A stretch of DNA of 64,000 nt, taken from contig OY726565.1 of assembly GCA_963383645.1 (NCBI GenBank), forward strand, positions 30,748,534 to 30,812,533, in the 5' to 3' direction. Source of the DNA: Muscardinus avellanarius (lineage: Eukaryota; Chordata; Mammalia; Rodentia; Gliridae). The translations under genes were made by a program, and so were the position numbers. The notes under the pieces were generated by a model. That model was given only the letters and a program-made list of their open reading frames with translations. It was not told the origin of the DNA and ran no database searches. Shown one piece after another: positions 36,484 through 43,699 of the stretch (position 1 is its first letter; every line of letters starts with the position of its first letter).

Positions 36484-36511
36484 GGCAACAGCCAATGGAC
36501 TGGCTGTTGCC
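36484..36511 (+). promoter_or_regulatory. Palindrome around CCAAT box in U3
   Basis: GGCAACAGCCA (36484-36494) and TGGCTGTTGCC (36501-36511) are perfect 11-bp inverted arms around ATGGAC, with CCAAT at 36492-36496. A third GGCTGTTGG word follows at 36543-36551, next to an inverted CCAAT (ATTGG 36540-36544). The arrangement suggests NF-Y-type or dimer binding; that is inference. Confidence 0.7.
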
Positions 36512-36555
36512 ATGAGTTGTGCACGTGAACAGTCTGCTGATTGGCTGTTGGGCTC

Positions 36556-36563
36556 TATATAAG
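36556..36563 (+). promoter_or_regulatory. LTR TATA box
   Basis: TATATAAG, ~83 bp before AATAAA, sets the probable U3/R border near 36585. The 3' LTR carries the same box. Confidence 0.85.
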
Positions 36564-36645
36564 GGAAAGATCTCTGGGGGGAAAAGAGAGAGAAGAGAAG
36601 ATTTACGGGAAGAAGATTTGCGGGAACTGTACAAGAACCTGGGGT

Positions 36646-36651
36646 AATAAA
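36646..36651 (+). terminator. LTR poly(A) signal
   Basis: AATAAA in R. The matching copy in the 3' LTR (43147-43152) would be the one used for 3' end formation. Confidence 0.85.
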
Positions 36652-36697
36652 ACTGCTTGAGGAAGATCGTGTAAGAGTCGTCACTGCGCGCGACAAG

Positions 36698-36716
36698 TGG
36701 TTGGCCCGTACGGGGA
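36698..36716 (+). other. Primer binding site (tRNA-Ile-like)
   Basis: Two bases after the LTR, TGGTTGGCCCGTACGGGGA is complementary to a tRNA 3' end. The best match I know is tRNA-Ile(AAT), whose end is ...CCCCGTACGGGCCACCA, with one extra T in the site. Betaretroviruses usually use tRNA-Lys. The tRNA assignment is from recall. Confidence 0.55.
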
Positions 36717-36760
36717 CCTTCGCTTTGATCAGAACCTCGGCAGTCCAGGGCAGCCGGCTG

Positions 36761-36766
36761 GTAAGT
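36761..36766 (+). other. Candidate major splice donor
   Basis: CTG|GTAAGT in the leader is a near-perfect 5' splice site, placed where class II proviruses start their spliced env mRNA. A weaker GTAAGT lies at 36959. Confidence 0.55.
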
Positions 36767-36813
36767 ACTCCTTGACTCCGGAAAGGGAGGAGGAGGCTCC
36801 GTTTACGGAGGGT

Positions 36814-36952
36814 TATTTTCCCCGATCAAAGGGGGCTCCATTAAGGAGGATATTTAGTAAATAAGGCTCGCGGATAAGCGAGGCTCGCGGAAAAGCGAGG
36901 AACAGCGCTGTATTTTCCCCGATCAAAGGGGGCTCCATTAAGGAGGATATTT
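36814..36952 (+). repeat. Leader repeats: 42-bp direct repeat and 17-bp tandem
   Basis: A 42-bp word starting TATTTTCCCCGATCAAAG occurs exactly at 36814-36855 and 36911-36952. Between them AGGCTCGCGG(A/T)... repeats in tandem at 36864-36880 and 36881-36897, with one mismatch. The region lies between the donor and the gag start, where packaging signals are found. Confidence 0.93.
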
Positions 36953-36999
36953 TTTAGTGTAAGTAAGTTAGAGAATCGGGCTGGTCCTGATTCGACAAG

Positions 37000-38649
37000 A
37001 TGGGAAATAGTCCATCTCACCCATTGCATAAAGCATTGAAAGCTTTGTTGAAAAGTAGAGGCCTAAAGCTTAGGGACAAGACAATACAAGATTTTCTCGA
37101 ACAAATAGATAGGGTAGCGCCATGGTTTACAGTATCAGGGAATCTTTCTTTGGCAAGCTGGGATAAATTGGGAAGAGACGTAGAACGCGCCGAAGAACAA
37201 GGTATTGTCACAGGAGGGACTCGGCCGCTTTGTCGGCTGATTCGTGCCTGTTTGGAAGAAAGGCGCTTTAGAAAATTTGTGCAGGAGGGCCAGGCAGCTT
37301 TAGACGGTGTAAAAGAGGAACGTTCAGCTTCCTCTAAAGTGGCCAGTGAGGAGGATTCAGAGTCAGAGGGGGAGGATGAATCTGAGGAGGAATTAGAGGC
37401 CATTTGTAAACAAGTGAAAGCTTTTGAACTGATTAAAGAGGAAATTTCGCCTCCTCCGTATAACCCTTCTGCGCCCAGAGCAGGAGAAGGTGTCTCTTTT
37501 AGTAGTCAGATGTGGAGAGATGCGGGAATTTTTTTAGCAAATCAAGCTTTCCCAGTTTTCCAGCTGCAGGAGGGGGGAAATCGTTATCATGAGCCTTTGG
37601 ACTTTAAAATAGTTAAGCATCTCGCAGAGTCAGTTCGCACATATGGGTCGTCAGCTGCTTTCACTATAGCAATAATAGAGAGTTTACATCGCTATGCCAT
37701 GACCCCAGGAGACTGGCAAAATTTGGTTAGGGCCACCTTAAATCCTGGCCAATATTTGGATTGGAAAGCTTATTATATAGAATATGCCACTGAACAAGCT
37801 GCACGTAATCGAGCAGCAGGAAATTCAGCCTGGGATATAGACATGCTGATGGGCCAAGGACGATTTGCTAATCAACAGCTTGGGTATCCACAACAGGTGT
37901 ATGAACAAATCAACAGACTCGCTACCCAGGCCTGGAAGGCCCTCCCTAACAAAGGAGAGGTATCTGGTAACCTTACAAAGATTACTCAAGGATTGACTGA
38001 ACCCTTTTCAGACTTCGTTGCCCGTCTAGTAGAGGCTGCGGGAAGAATTTTTGGGGATTCTGACGCGGCCATGCCGCTCATTAAACAATTGGTCTATGAG
38101 CAATGCACTAAAGAATGCAGACAGGCCATCACTCCTTACAAACATAAAGGCCTAGAGGTGTGGATGAAGGTGTGCAGGGAACTCGGAGGACCCTTAACCA
38201 ATTCAGGACTTGCTGCAGCCATTATACAGGCCTCCGGACAACAAAGTAAGAATAGTACCAAAAATGGCAATTGTTTTTCCTGTGGAGCGACAGGACACTT
38301 AAAACGAGATTGTCCTAAGTGTAGGGCGTCCCAATCTTATCCTTCTCCTCCTGAGTATTGTCGTCGATGTAGAAAAGGAAGGCATCCTACTTTTGAGTGC
38401 CGTTCGGTTAAAGATATCGATGGCAACCCCTTGCCCTATACTGGAAAGCAATCATCAAATACTCAGACAAAAAACGGGAGGGCGGGCCCTCGTTCCCAGG
38501 GCCCACAAAAATATGGGAACCCTCAGGTGTATGGGGCCATGGAGACACAGCCACCTCAGTGGCCCAATTTACAGCCTCCGGAACAGTCCGGCGAGCCACT
38601 CCAGGTTCGGCAGGATTGGACCTCTGTGCCACCTCCAGGCTGGTATTAA
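37000..38649 (+). CDS. gag: Gag polyprotein (matrix, capsid, nucleocapsid)
   Basis: 549 codons, uninterrupted. It is the structural precursor that assembles retroviral particles. The start lies in a good context (AAGATGG), and Gly2 followed by Asn-Ser fits N-myristoylation, hence membrane targeting. An acidic run (about residues 116-133) precedes a PPPY late-domain motif (151-154) of the type that recruits NEDD4-family ubiquitin ligases for budding. The capsid major homology region begins near residue 330 (QGLTEPFSDFVARL). Two CCHC zinc knuckles follow: C425/C428/H433/C438 and C454/C457/H462/C467, the second with the same CX2CX4HX4C spacing. The tail is Pro/Gln-rich. Near its 3' end the frame holds the A AAA AAC slip site leading into pro. 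No defect was seen. Confidence 0.96.
   Translation: MGNSPSHPLHKALKALLKSRGLKLRDKTIQDFLEQIDRVAPWFTVSGNLSLASWDKLGRDVERAEEQGIVTGGTRPLCRLIRACLEERRFRKFVQEGQAALDGVKEERSASSKVASEEDSESEGEDESEEELEAICKQVKAFELIKEEISPPPYNPSAPRAGEGVSFSSQMWRDAGIFLANQAFPVFQLQEGGNRYHEPLDFKIVKHLAESVRTYGSSAAFTIAIIESLHRYAMTPGDWQNLVRATLNPGQYLDWKAYYIEYATEQAARNRAAGNSAWDIDMLMGQGRFANQQLGYPQQVYEQINRLATQAWKALPNKGEVSGNLTKITQGLTEPFSDFVARLVEAAGRIFGDSDAAMPLIKQLVYEQCTKECRQAITPYKHKGLEVWMKVCRELGGPLTNSGLAAAIIQASGQQSKNSTKNGNCFSCGATGHLKRDCPKCRASQSYPSPPEYCRRCRKGRHPTFECRSVKDIDGNPLPYTGKQSSNTQTKNGRAGPRSQGPQKYGNPQVYGAMETQPPQWPNLQPPEQSGEPLQVRQDWTSVPPPGWY
38469..38520 (+). promoter_or_regulatory. gag-pro -1 frameshift signal with H-type pseudoknot
   Basis: Slippery A AAA AAC (38469-38475) is in the correct gag phase (ACA AAA AAC). 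After an 8-nt spacer, stem 1 pairs GGGCCCT (38484-38490) with AGGGCCC (38498-38504). Stem 2 pairs GTTCCC (38492-38497) with GGGAAC (38515-38520). Loop 1 is 1 nt, there is no nucleotide between the stems, and loop 3 is A-rich (10 nt). All pairs are Watson-Crick. Confidence 0.93.
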
Positions 38650-39422
38650 CGCCACAAATGGGGGTTCAAATTATTGAAACAGATTTTCAAGGTCCTCTGC
38701 CACCTAATTCTGTTGGCTTACTTTTTGGAAGGTCTTCCTCTACCATGAAAGGACTTGTAGTCCATCCGGGGGTTATAGATGAGGATTATACCGGTATCAT
38801 CAAAGTGATGGTTTCAGCGCCCCGGGGTATCGTTGCCATTTCCCCTGGGGATAGAGTGGCACAGTTACTTTTGCTTCCCAGTCTACATGGTATGTTTCCT
38901 TCAGCAGAGGGACGACGCGGTATTGGTGGGTTCGGTTCTTCAGGAAATGAGTTAATATCTCTTGCCTTTGATATGGGAACTCGTCCCTTGATAACCTTGG
39001 ACGTGGAAGGCAAGCAAATCCTAGGACTTTTAGATACTGGGGCAGATAAAAGTGTCATCGCCTGTAAAGATTGGTCATCTTCATGGCCCACTCAAAAGGC
39101 TACCGGAGAACTTAGAGGTTTGGGTTATGCTAAAACCCCTGACCTCAGTGCTAGGGCTTTACATTGGAAAGATCAGGAGGGACATAAGGGGCAGTTTGAA
39201 CCCTATGTGCTGGAGCTGCCAGTTTCCCTCTGGGGAAGAGATTTATTAGTGGACATGGGATATTCCTTACAAAATACATCTTATTTCCCCCAAGCCCATA
39301 ATATTCTCCTTCGCCAGGGCTACCACCCTTCCTACGGGCTGGGAAAACACCTCCAGGGACGTAAAAGCCCAATTCCTACTAAAGAAAAGAGTGGTCGCGA
39401 GGAACTGGGTTTTGTGCAGTAG
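38475..39422 (+). CDS. pro: Pro: dUTPase, aspartic protease and G-patch (made by -1 frameshift)
   Basis: Open in the -1 frame from the slip site. The first Met (38559) is internal and probably not a start. Counting from it, the dUTPase hydrolyses dUTP and limits uracil in viral DNA. All five motifs are recognisable: PGSAGLDL 15-22, GRSSSTMKGL 57-66, GVIDEDYTG 71-79, GDRVAQLLLL 97-106, and the Gly-rich GGFGSSG 123-129. The retroviral protease follows with catalytic Asp-Thr-Gly-Ala at 159-162. As a dimer it cleaves Gag and Gag-Pro-Pol during maturation. A Gly-rich G-patch (about 254-285, GYHPSYGLGKHLQG) closes the frame, as in type-D/betaretroviral proteases. The TAG stop (39420-39422) overlaps the pro-pol shift site. 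It reads as intact. Confidence 0.93.
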   Translation, partial: REGGPSFPGPTKIWEPSGVWGHGDTATSVAQFTASGTVRRATPGSAGLDLCATSRLVLTPQMGVQIIETDFQGPLPPNSVGLLFGRSSSTMKGLVVHPGVIDEDYTGIIKVMVSAPRGIVAISPGDRVAQLLLLPSLHGMFPSAEGRRGIGGFGSSGNELISLAFDMGTRPLITLDVEGKQILGLLDTGADKSVIACKDWSSSWPTQKATGELRGLGYAKTPDLSARALHWKDQEGHKGQFEPYVLELPVSLWGRDLLVDMGYSLQNTSYFPQAHNILLRQGYHPSYGLGKHLQGRKSPIPTKEKSGREELGFVQ

Positions 39423-39494
39423 CCACTGAGGAGGCAATTCCCATTACCTGGAAGACGGGAGATCCAGTATGGGTTCCTCAGTGGCCTCTCTCCC
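39407..39494 (+). promoter_or_regulatory. pro-pol -1 frameshift signal
   Basis: Slippery G GGT TTT (39407-39413) is in pro phase (CTG GGT TTT), two codons before the pro stop. After 8 nt, GCCACTGAGGA (39422-39432) pairs perfectly with TCCTCAGTGGC (39475-39485). Loop bases ACGGGAGA (39455-39462) are fully complementary to TCTCCCGT (39487-39494), so a long-loop pseudoknot is possible. Confidence 0.88.
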
Positions 39495-41167
39495 GTGAAA
39501 AGCTTGAAGTAACAAGGAAATTAGTACAAGAGCAATTACAGTTAGGCCATATCCGGCCATCCACCTCTCCTTGGAATACCCCGATTTTTGTGATAAAGAA
39601 AAAATCTGGAAAATGGAGGTTATTACACGACCTCCGAGCCATAAATAGCCAAATGCAGATTATGGGGCCAGTCCAACGAGGGCTTCCACTCCTCTCTGCT
39701 ATTCCGAAGGAGTGGCCACTTATCAGCATAGATATAAAAGATTGTTTTTTCTCCATCCCTTTAAATCCTGCGGATACTCCTCGTTTTGCTTTTACTGTTC
39801 CCTCTATTAATCAAGAGGAAATTGACAGTAGATATGAATGGGTGGTCCTCCCACAAGGAATGGCCAATAGCCCTACCCTCTGTCAATTATATGTAAATAG
39901 TGCTCTTGAGCCCGTAAAAACCAAATTTCCAGAAATTCGGTGTATTCATTACATGGATGACATTTTGTTAACCACAAAAAATCCCTCCATACTTGAGGAG
40001 GCTTATTGTCACCTTGTAAAGATTTTGGAAACTCATCAATTATTCATCGCCTCAGAAAAGGTACAAAGAGGAGAAAATATACACTTTCTTGGCAACATTG
40101 TTCTCCCCCATGCAGTCCTGCCTCAAAAATTAATCATCCGCACTGATCAATTAAAAACCCTCAATGATTTCCAAAAACTGTTGGGAGACATTAATTGGGT
40201 TCGACCCTTTTTACAAATTCCTAACCATGCCTTGAAACCTTTATATAATCTGCTCGTAGGCAATCCTCAATTAGATTCTCCTCGTGTCCTTACCGATGAG
40301 GCCCGCCATGCGTTACAATTAGTAGAACAAGCACTTACGAAAGCGTCTCTCCGTCGAGTGACCCCTGGACAGCCATTATGGGCTTGTATCCTGGCCACTG
40401 AAAAACAGCCTACTAGTGTTCTTTGGCAACAAGGACCCCTTCTTTGGATTCACCCCAAAGTCTCCCCTCAAAAGGTAGTTGAATATTATCCCACCAGTGT
40501 AGCAAGCCTTGCCCTTAAAGCCATTCAGCAGTGCATCCAACACTTTGGCAGAACGCCCGATAAGCTGGTGGTACCGTACACTGCTCTGCAAGTACAAACG
40601 CTGGTAGCCACTATTGATGATTGGGCTATACTTATGTGCTCTTTCAGTGGTGAAATAGACAATCATCTTCCCAAAGATCCATTGTTACATTTTGTTCTGG
40701 AACATCCTCTCATTTTCCCATTGGTCACTAAAAACAAACCTGTAGCTAATGCAATTAACATTTTTACTGATGGATCCAAAACTGGTGTGGGGGCCTACCT
40801 AATAGAGGGAAGCGATCCTGTTGTCATCCAATATTCACATACCTCTCCACAACTGGTTGAATTAAATATTGTTTTAGAAATTTTTAAGAGAGTTTCTTCT
40901 CCTTTCAATTTATTATCAGATTCACAATATGTGGTTAATCTGGTTAGATCGCTTGAATGCGCGGGTCAACTCTCTTTACATACTCCTATTCATTCTATGG
41001 CTAGCCAAATCCAGATTTATATACATTTAAGAAAGACACCATTCTTTATCCAGCACGTTAGGGCACATACTGGATTACCTGGCCCTATTACATATGGAAA
41101 TGATCTAGTAGATAAACTCACCAAGATACATATGATTTTTTCTCTTACTCAAATGCAACAGGCATAG
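39413..41167 (+). CDS. pol: Pol, first part: reverse transcriptase and RNase H, ended by an in-frame TAG
   Basis: Translated only after the second -1 shift. The frame is open from 39413; the Met at 39590 is internal. It copies viral RNA into DNA and degrades the RNA strand. RT landmarks are KKKSGKWRLLHDLRAIN, the first catalytic Asp in ISIDIKDCFF, LPQGMANSPTLCQ, and YMDD (39950-39961). The RNase H region near the end keeps acidic residues in IFTDGSK, LVELNIV, LLSDSQYV and DLVDKLTK, plus the HVRAHTG motif. The frame then meets TAG (41165-41167), beyond which the same phase stays open through integrase. Hence this copy should make RT-RNase H but not integrase, unless the stop is read through. 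No other lesion was noticed. Confidence 0.92.
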   Translation, partial: CAVATEEAIPITWKTGDPVWVPQWPLSREKLEVTRKLVQEQLQLGHIRPSTSPWNTPIFVIKKKSGKWRLLHDLRAINSQMQIMGPVQRGLPLLSAIPKEWPLISIDIKDCFFSIPLNPADTPRFAFTVPSINQEEIDSRYEWVVLPQGMANSPTLCQLYVNSALEPVKTKFPEIRCIHYMDDILLTTKNPSILEEAYCHLVKILETHQLFIASEKVQRGENIHFLGNIVLPHAVLPQKLIIRTDQLKTLNDFQKLLGDINWVRPFLQIPNHALKPLYNLLVGNPQLDSPRVLTDEARHALQLVEQALTKASLRRVTPGQPLWACILATEKQPTSVLWQQGPLLWIHPKVSPQKVVEYYPTSVASLALKAIQQCIQHFGRTPDKLVVPYTALQVQTLVATIDDWAILMCSFSGEIDNHLPKDPLLHFVLEHPLIFPLVTKNKPVANAINIFTDGSKTGVGAYLIEGSDPVVIQYSHTSPQLVELNIVLEIFKRVSSPFNLLSDSQYVVNLVRSLECAGQLSLHTPIHSMASQIQIYIHLRKTPFFIQHVRAHTGLPGPITYGNDLVDKLTKIHMIFSLTQMQQA

Positions 41168-42010
41168 GCATTTCACCGTCAATATCATGTAAATTCTAAA
41201 ACATTACAACAGCGATTTAAAATCCCTCGACATCAGGCTCGGGAAATTGTAAAAACCTGTAATGCCTGTGCCCCTTTTTTACACCCCTCACATGTGGGCA
41301 TTTGCCCACGAGGCTTGCTCCCTCTACATCTCTGGCAAATGGATGTAACTCACATATCTGAATTTGGAAAATTGAAATATATCCATGTTTCCATAGATAC
41401 TGTCTCTGGAATTATTCATGCATCTGCTCATGCCGGGGAAAAGGCACATGACGTCGTCAATCATTGCCTTGAGGCCTGGGCAGCATGGAATATGCCTAAA
41501 GAAATAAAAACTGATAATGGCCCGGCTTATACTTCCCAAAAATTCACATCTTTTTGTTCACAGATGGGAATAACTCTAAAGCATGGCCTTCCGTACAACC
41601 CTCAGGGACAGGGTATTGTGGAACGCGCCCATCGTACTCTTAAAGAATGCTTGATAAAACAAAAAGAGGGAATTGGAACCAATATGAAACCGAAGCAGCG
41701 CCTATCCTTAGCCCTTTTTACTTTGAATTTTTTGCAATTAGATGTCAATGGCAAGACTGCTGCCGATCGTCATTTTGCCCCCTCGGGTACGAGCCAGGGT
41801 TTCGTGCGTTGGAAGGATGCCCTCACAGGGCAATGGAGGGGACCTGACCCAGTGCTCACATGGGCCAGAGGCTCTGTTTGTGTGTTTCCACAGAACGGCG
41901 CCGATCCTGTCTGGGTTCCAGAGCGGCTGACTCGTCTGGTGAAACAAAAGGATGATGAGCCATCGACTGATTCTTTTGGGGACCATGATACTGTGGAATT
42001 CCAAGGATAG
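41168..42010 (+). pseudogene. pol: Pol, second part: integrase domain cut off by the upstream TAG
   Basis: Same phase as RT and uninterrupted. Integrase trims and joins viral DNA ends to host DNA. The N-terminal zinc site (His-His-Cys-Cys: FHRQYH, then KTCNAC) lies directly after the TAG and before the first Met (41294), so a Met-initiated product would lack it. The catalytic core shows Asp in WQMDVTH, Asp in KTDNGPAY and Glu in GIVERAH, with 35 residues between the last two (the D,35,E rule). A C-terminal WKDALTGQWRGPDPVL and WVPERL region matches the class II IN tail. Called a pseudogene because it cannot be reached by ordinary translation in this copy. Confidence 0.9.
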
Positions 42011-42023
42011 GAAGTGATCCACA

Positions 42024-42642
42024 ATGGGGGCTTTTGACTGCTTTTTCTTTTCTATTGCCTTTGAGTCATTCTGCTCAAGTTCTTCCCCGCTTAATCCTTT
42101 TACCTTTTCCCCTTAAAATTGGCACAGGAGCAAATTCTACTTTTGCAGGTTATAATTTTACTTATTAGAGCCTGACCATGGCCTTTCATTCTAACCTATT
42201 TGATCTGTGGCTTCTTTGTGGGATAAATGGCAGTTGCACGGATTTAGCTCCCCTTGTCATGATTAATGATAATGCGTTTATTGCCGCTAATCTTTCTTGC
42301 GAGCTTTCTGCATATCCTACAGATAACCGGTCATCGAAATTTGACAATTTGACAAGACGGTTGCGGTTGGAGATCATCAAAACCAATACTACTCAAGTTG
42401 ACCCGGTGATGGCCCGCACCTTGATGTCCTGGATCCAACAAGCAGCTCGTCATTTAAAAGAGTGGGCTGGACTGGGTGCTCTTGGTCTTTGTCTGGTCTT
42501 ACTGTGTATCTTATGTCTCTACTGTCTTAGAAAACTAATCCGTCAGCGCGCTACAGATCAAGTGCTCATAGCTCAGGCATTTGCAGCCATGGAGTTGGGA
42601 CAATCCCCTCAAATATGGCTTGCGGCGATGGGAAAGTCTTAA
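42024..42642 (+). pseudogene. env: env remnant: SU scrap joined to TM C-terminus
   Basis: Only ~0.6 kb remains where class II env genes span about 2 kb. Upstream pieces lie in two frames, with a TAG at 42166-42168. They contain N-glycosylation sequons and a Cys-containing LLCGINGSCTDLAP segment of surface-subunit type. The open frame from 42178 (154 codons) then passes into the TM C-terminal region: a short ectodomain end, a hydrophobic helix (LGALGLCLVLLCILCLYCL), a basic stop-transfer, and a cytoplasmic tail. The fusion peptide and most of SU and TM are missing, so no entry function is expected. Whether the 154-residue membrane ORF is expressed is unknown. A polypyrimidine/CAG at about 42148 could serve as acceptor. 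Confidence 0.8.
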
Positions 42643-42825
42643 TGACAGGATGCCAGCTAGGACTGCACTCGGGACCCCGGGAGGGTGCATCCCGAGGAGG
42701 GCATGCTCAACTGCATACGGGTTGCCACTGATTCTTGTCCCGTCCCTGGCAAAAGGTGGTGGGCCTAGAAGCCCCTTCCAAACATACAGGGGTTGAGTCC
42801 TCTGTCCTCTCCTGTCTGAAAAAAC
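42643..42825 (+). other. Non-coding 3' region with GC-rich hairpin
   Basis: CTCGGGA (42668-42674) pairs with TCCCGAG (42690-42696). CGGGAC near 42670 can alternatively pair with GTCCCG near 42740. The position between env and the polypurine tract is where type-D and IAP-like elements keep RNA export elements. That function is inference from position and folding only. Confidence 0.4.
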
Positions 42826-42838
42826 AAAAAAGGGGGAA
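42826..42838 (+). other. Polypurine tract
   Basis: AAAAAAGGGGGAA, one base before the 3' LTR, is the expected primer for plus-strand DNA synthesis. Confidence 0.9.
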
Positions 42839-42839
42839 C

Positions 42840-43196
42840 TGTGACGGGCCCCGCCCATCAGCCAGTAAGTCCGAGAGCTAAGATGGCGCTGAGCGGAAAT
42901 CTTCCCCAGAGCACTTAGGTGGTAAACAGCTTTCAGGAAGTGACGACAAGAGCATGAGATACACGGGAACACCGCATGCCATAGGGCAACAGCCAATGGA
43001 CTGGCTGTTGCCATGAGTTGTGCACGTGAACAGTCTGCTGATTGGCTGTTGGGCTCTATATAAGGGAAAGATCTCTGGGGGGAAAAGAGAGAGAAGAGAA
43101 GATTTACGGGAAGAAGATTTGCGGGAACTGTACAAGAACCTGGGGTAATAAAACTGCTTGAGGAAGATCGTGTAAGAGTCGTCACTGCGCGCGACA
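42840..43196 (+). repeat. 3' LTR
   Basis: 357 bp, reads identical to the 5' LTR. The 220- and 116-codon minus-strand ORFs across it are fortuitous. Confidence 0.96.
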
Positions 43197-43202
43197 CAGG
43201 CT
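43197..43202. repeat. Provirus target-site duplication, right (CAGGCT)
   Basis: Exact partner of 36333-36338. Confidence 0.93.
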
Positions 43203-43352
43203 AACTGAAAGATTCCCATGGCGTTCATGGTGAGATCCTTGTACAGACATGGAGATTCCTTTATAGATGTATGACAGCCATTTTCCTGTCTTATTCATCA
43301 CTGTGTCCTAGCAAAAGTCTTGTCATAGAGACTCTCATCAAAAGTTTATTCA

Positions 43353-43577
43353 AGCCAAAAGCTATGATGTATGCCTATAATCTTGGTATATGGGAGGCTG
43401 AGACAGGAGGAATTCAGGTTTGAAGCCAAACCTTCACGGTCATTTAGCTATACCTTGTAGCATACCTTGGCTACCCATAACTTAGCTATACCCTGTTTTA
43501 AAATAAAGGACTGAGGGGGGCATACCTCAAAGGTAGCTCCCTGTCCCCTCCTCATTTAAATCCCTAGGACCCCCCCA
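43353..43577 (+). mobile_element. Old B1-dID SINE
   Basis: Diverged forward copy (TATGATGTATGCCTATAATC ... TTTAAATCCCTAGGACC) with an internal small duplication. Flanked by AGTTTATT words. Confidence 0.7.
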
Positions 43578-43699
43578 GAAGTTTATTTACTATAAGTAAA
43601 CTGAAGAATTAATGTTTAAAGACTTGCAAAATACGGTGCCATCATATAAAAATATTACAAAGAAAGCACAAGAAGTTTATGATCTGGAAATAAAAAACA

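Larger units (their letters stand above)
36339..36695 (+). repeat. 5' LTR
   Basis: Begins TGTGACGGGCC and ends GCGCGCGACA. U3 holds a GC box (CCCCGCCC), a YY1-type AAGATGGCGC (36379-36388), an 11-bp inverted repeat spanning a CCAAT box (36484-36511), an E-box CACGTG (36522-36527) and a TATA box. AATAAA lies at 36646-36651. No base differences from the 3' LTR were seen. Confidence 0.96.
36339..43196 (+). mobile_element. Young class II (betaretrovirus-like) endogenous provirus
   Basis: 6,858 bp with TG...CA LTRs of 357 bp that read as identical, a 6-bp target duplication, and the order gag, pro (dUTPase-protease-G-patch), pol, env remnant. Two successive -1 frameshifts and a dUTPase inside pro place it among class II, MMTV/type-D-like elements. 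It is damaged by an in-frame TAG in pol (41165-41167) and by a large env deletion. LTR identity argues for insertion too recently for visible decay. Confidence 0.95.

Noticed and set aside
41165..41294. Regulated stop-codon read-through at the pol TAG
   Set aside because: The element already uses two frameshifts to reach Pol, related viruses are not known to me to need read-through here, and the 3' context does not resemble known read-through signals. A plain nonsense change is simpler.
42535..43228. Minus-strand ORFs of 220 and 116 codons across the 3' LTR (and 151/85 codons across the 5' LTR)
   Set aside because: They are the antisense of GC-rich LTR sequence, appear in both LTRs only because the LTRs are identical, and show no domain, signal peptide or coding logic.
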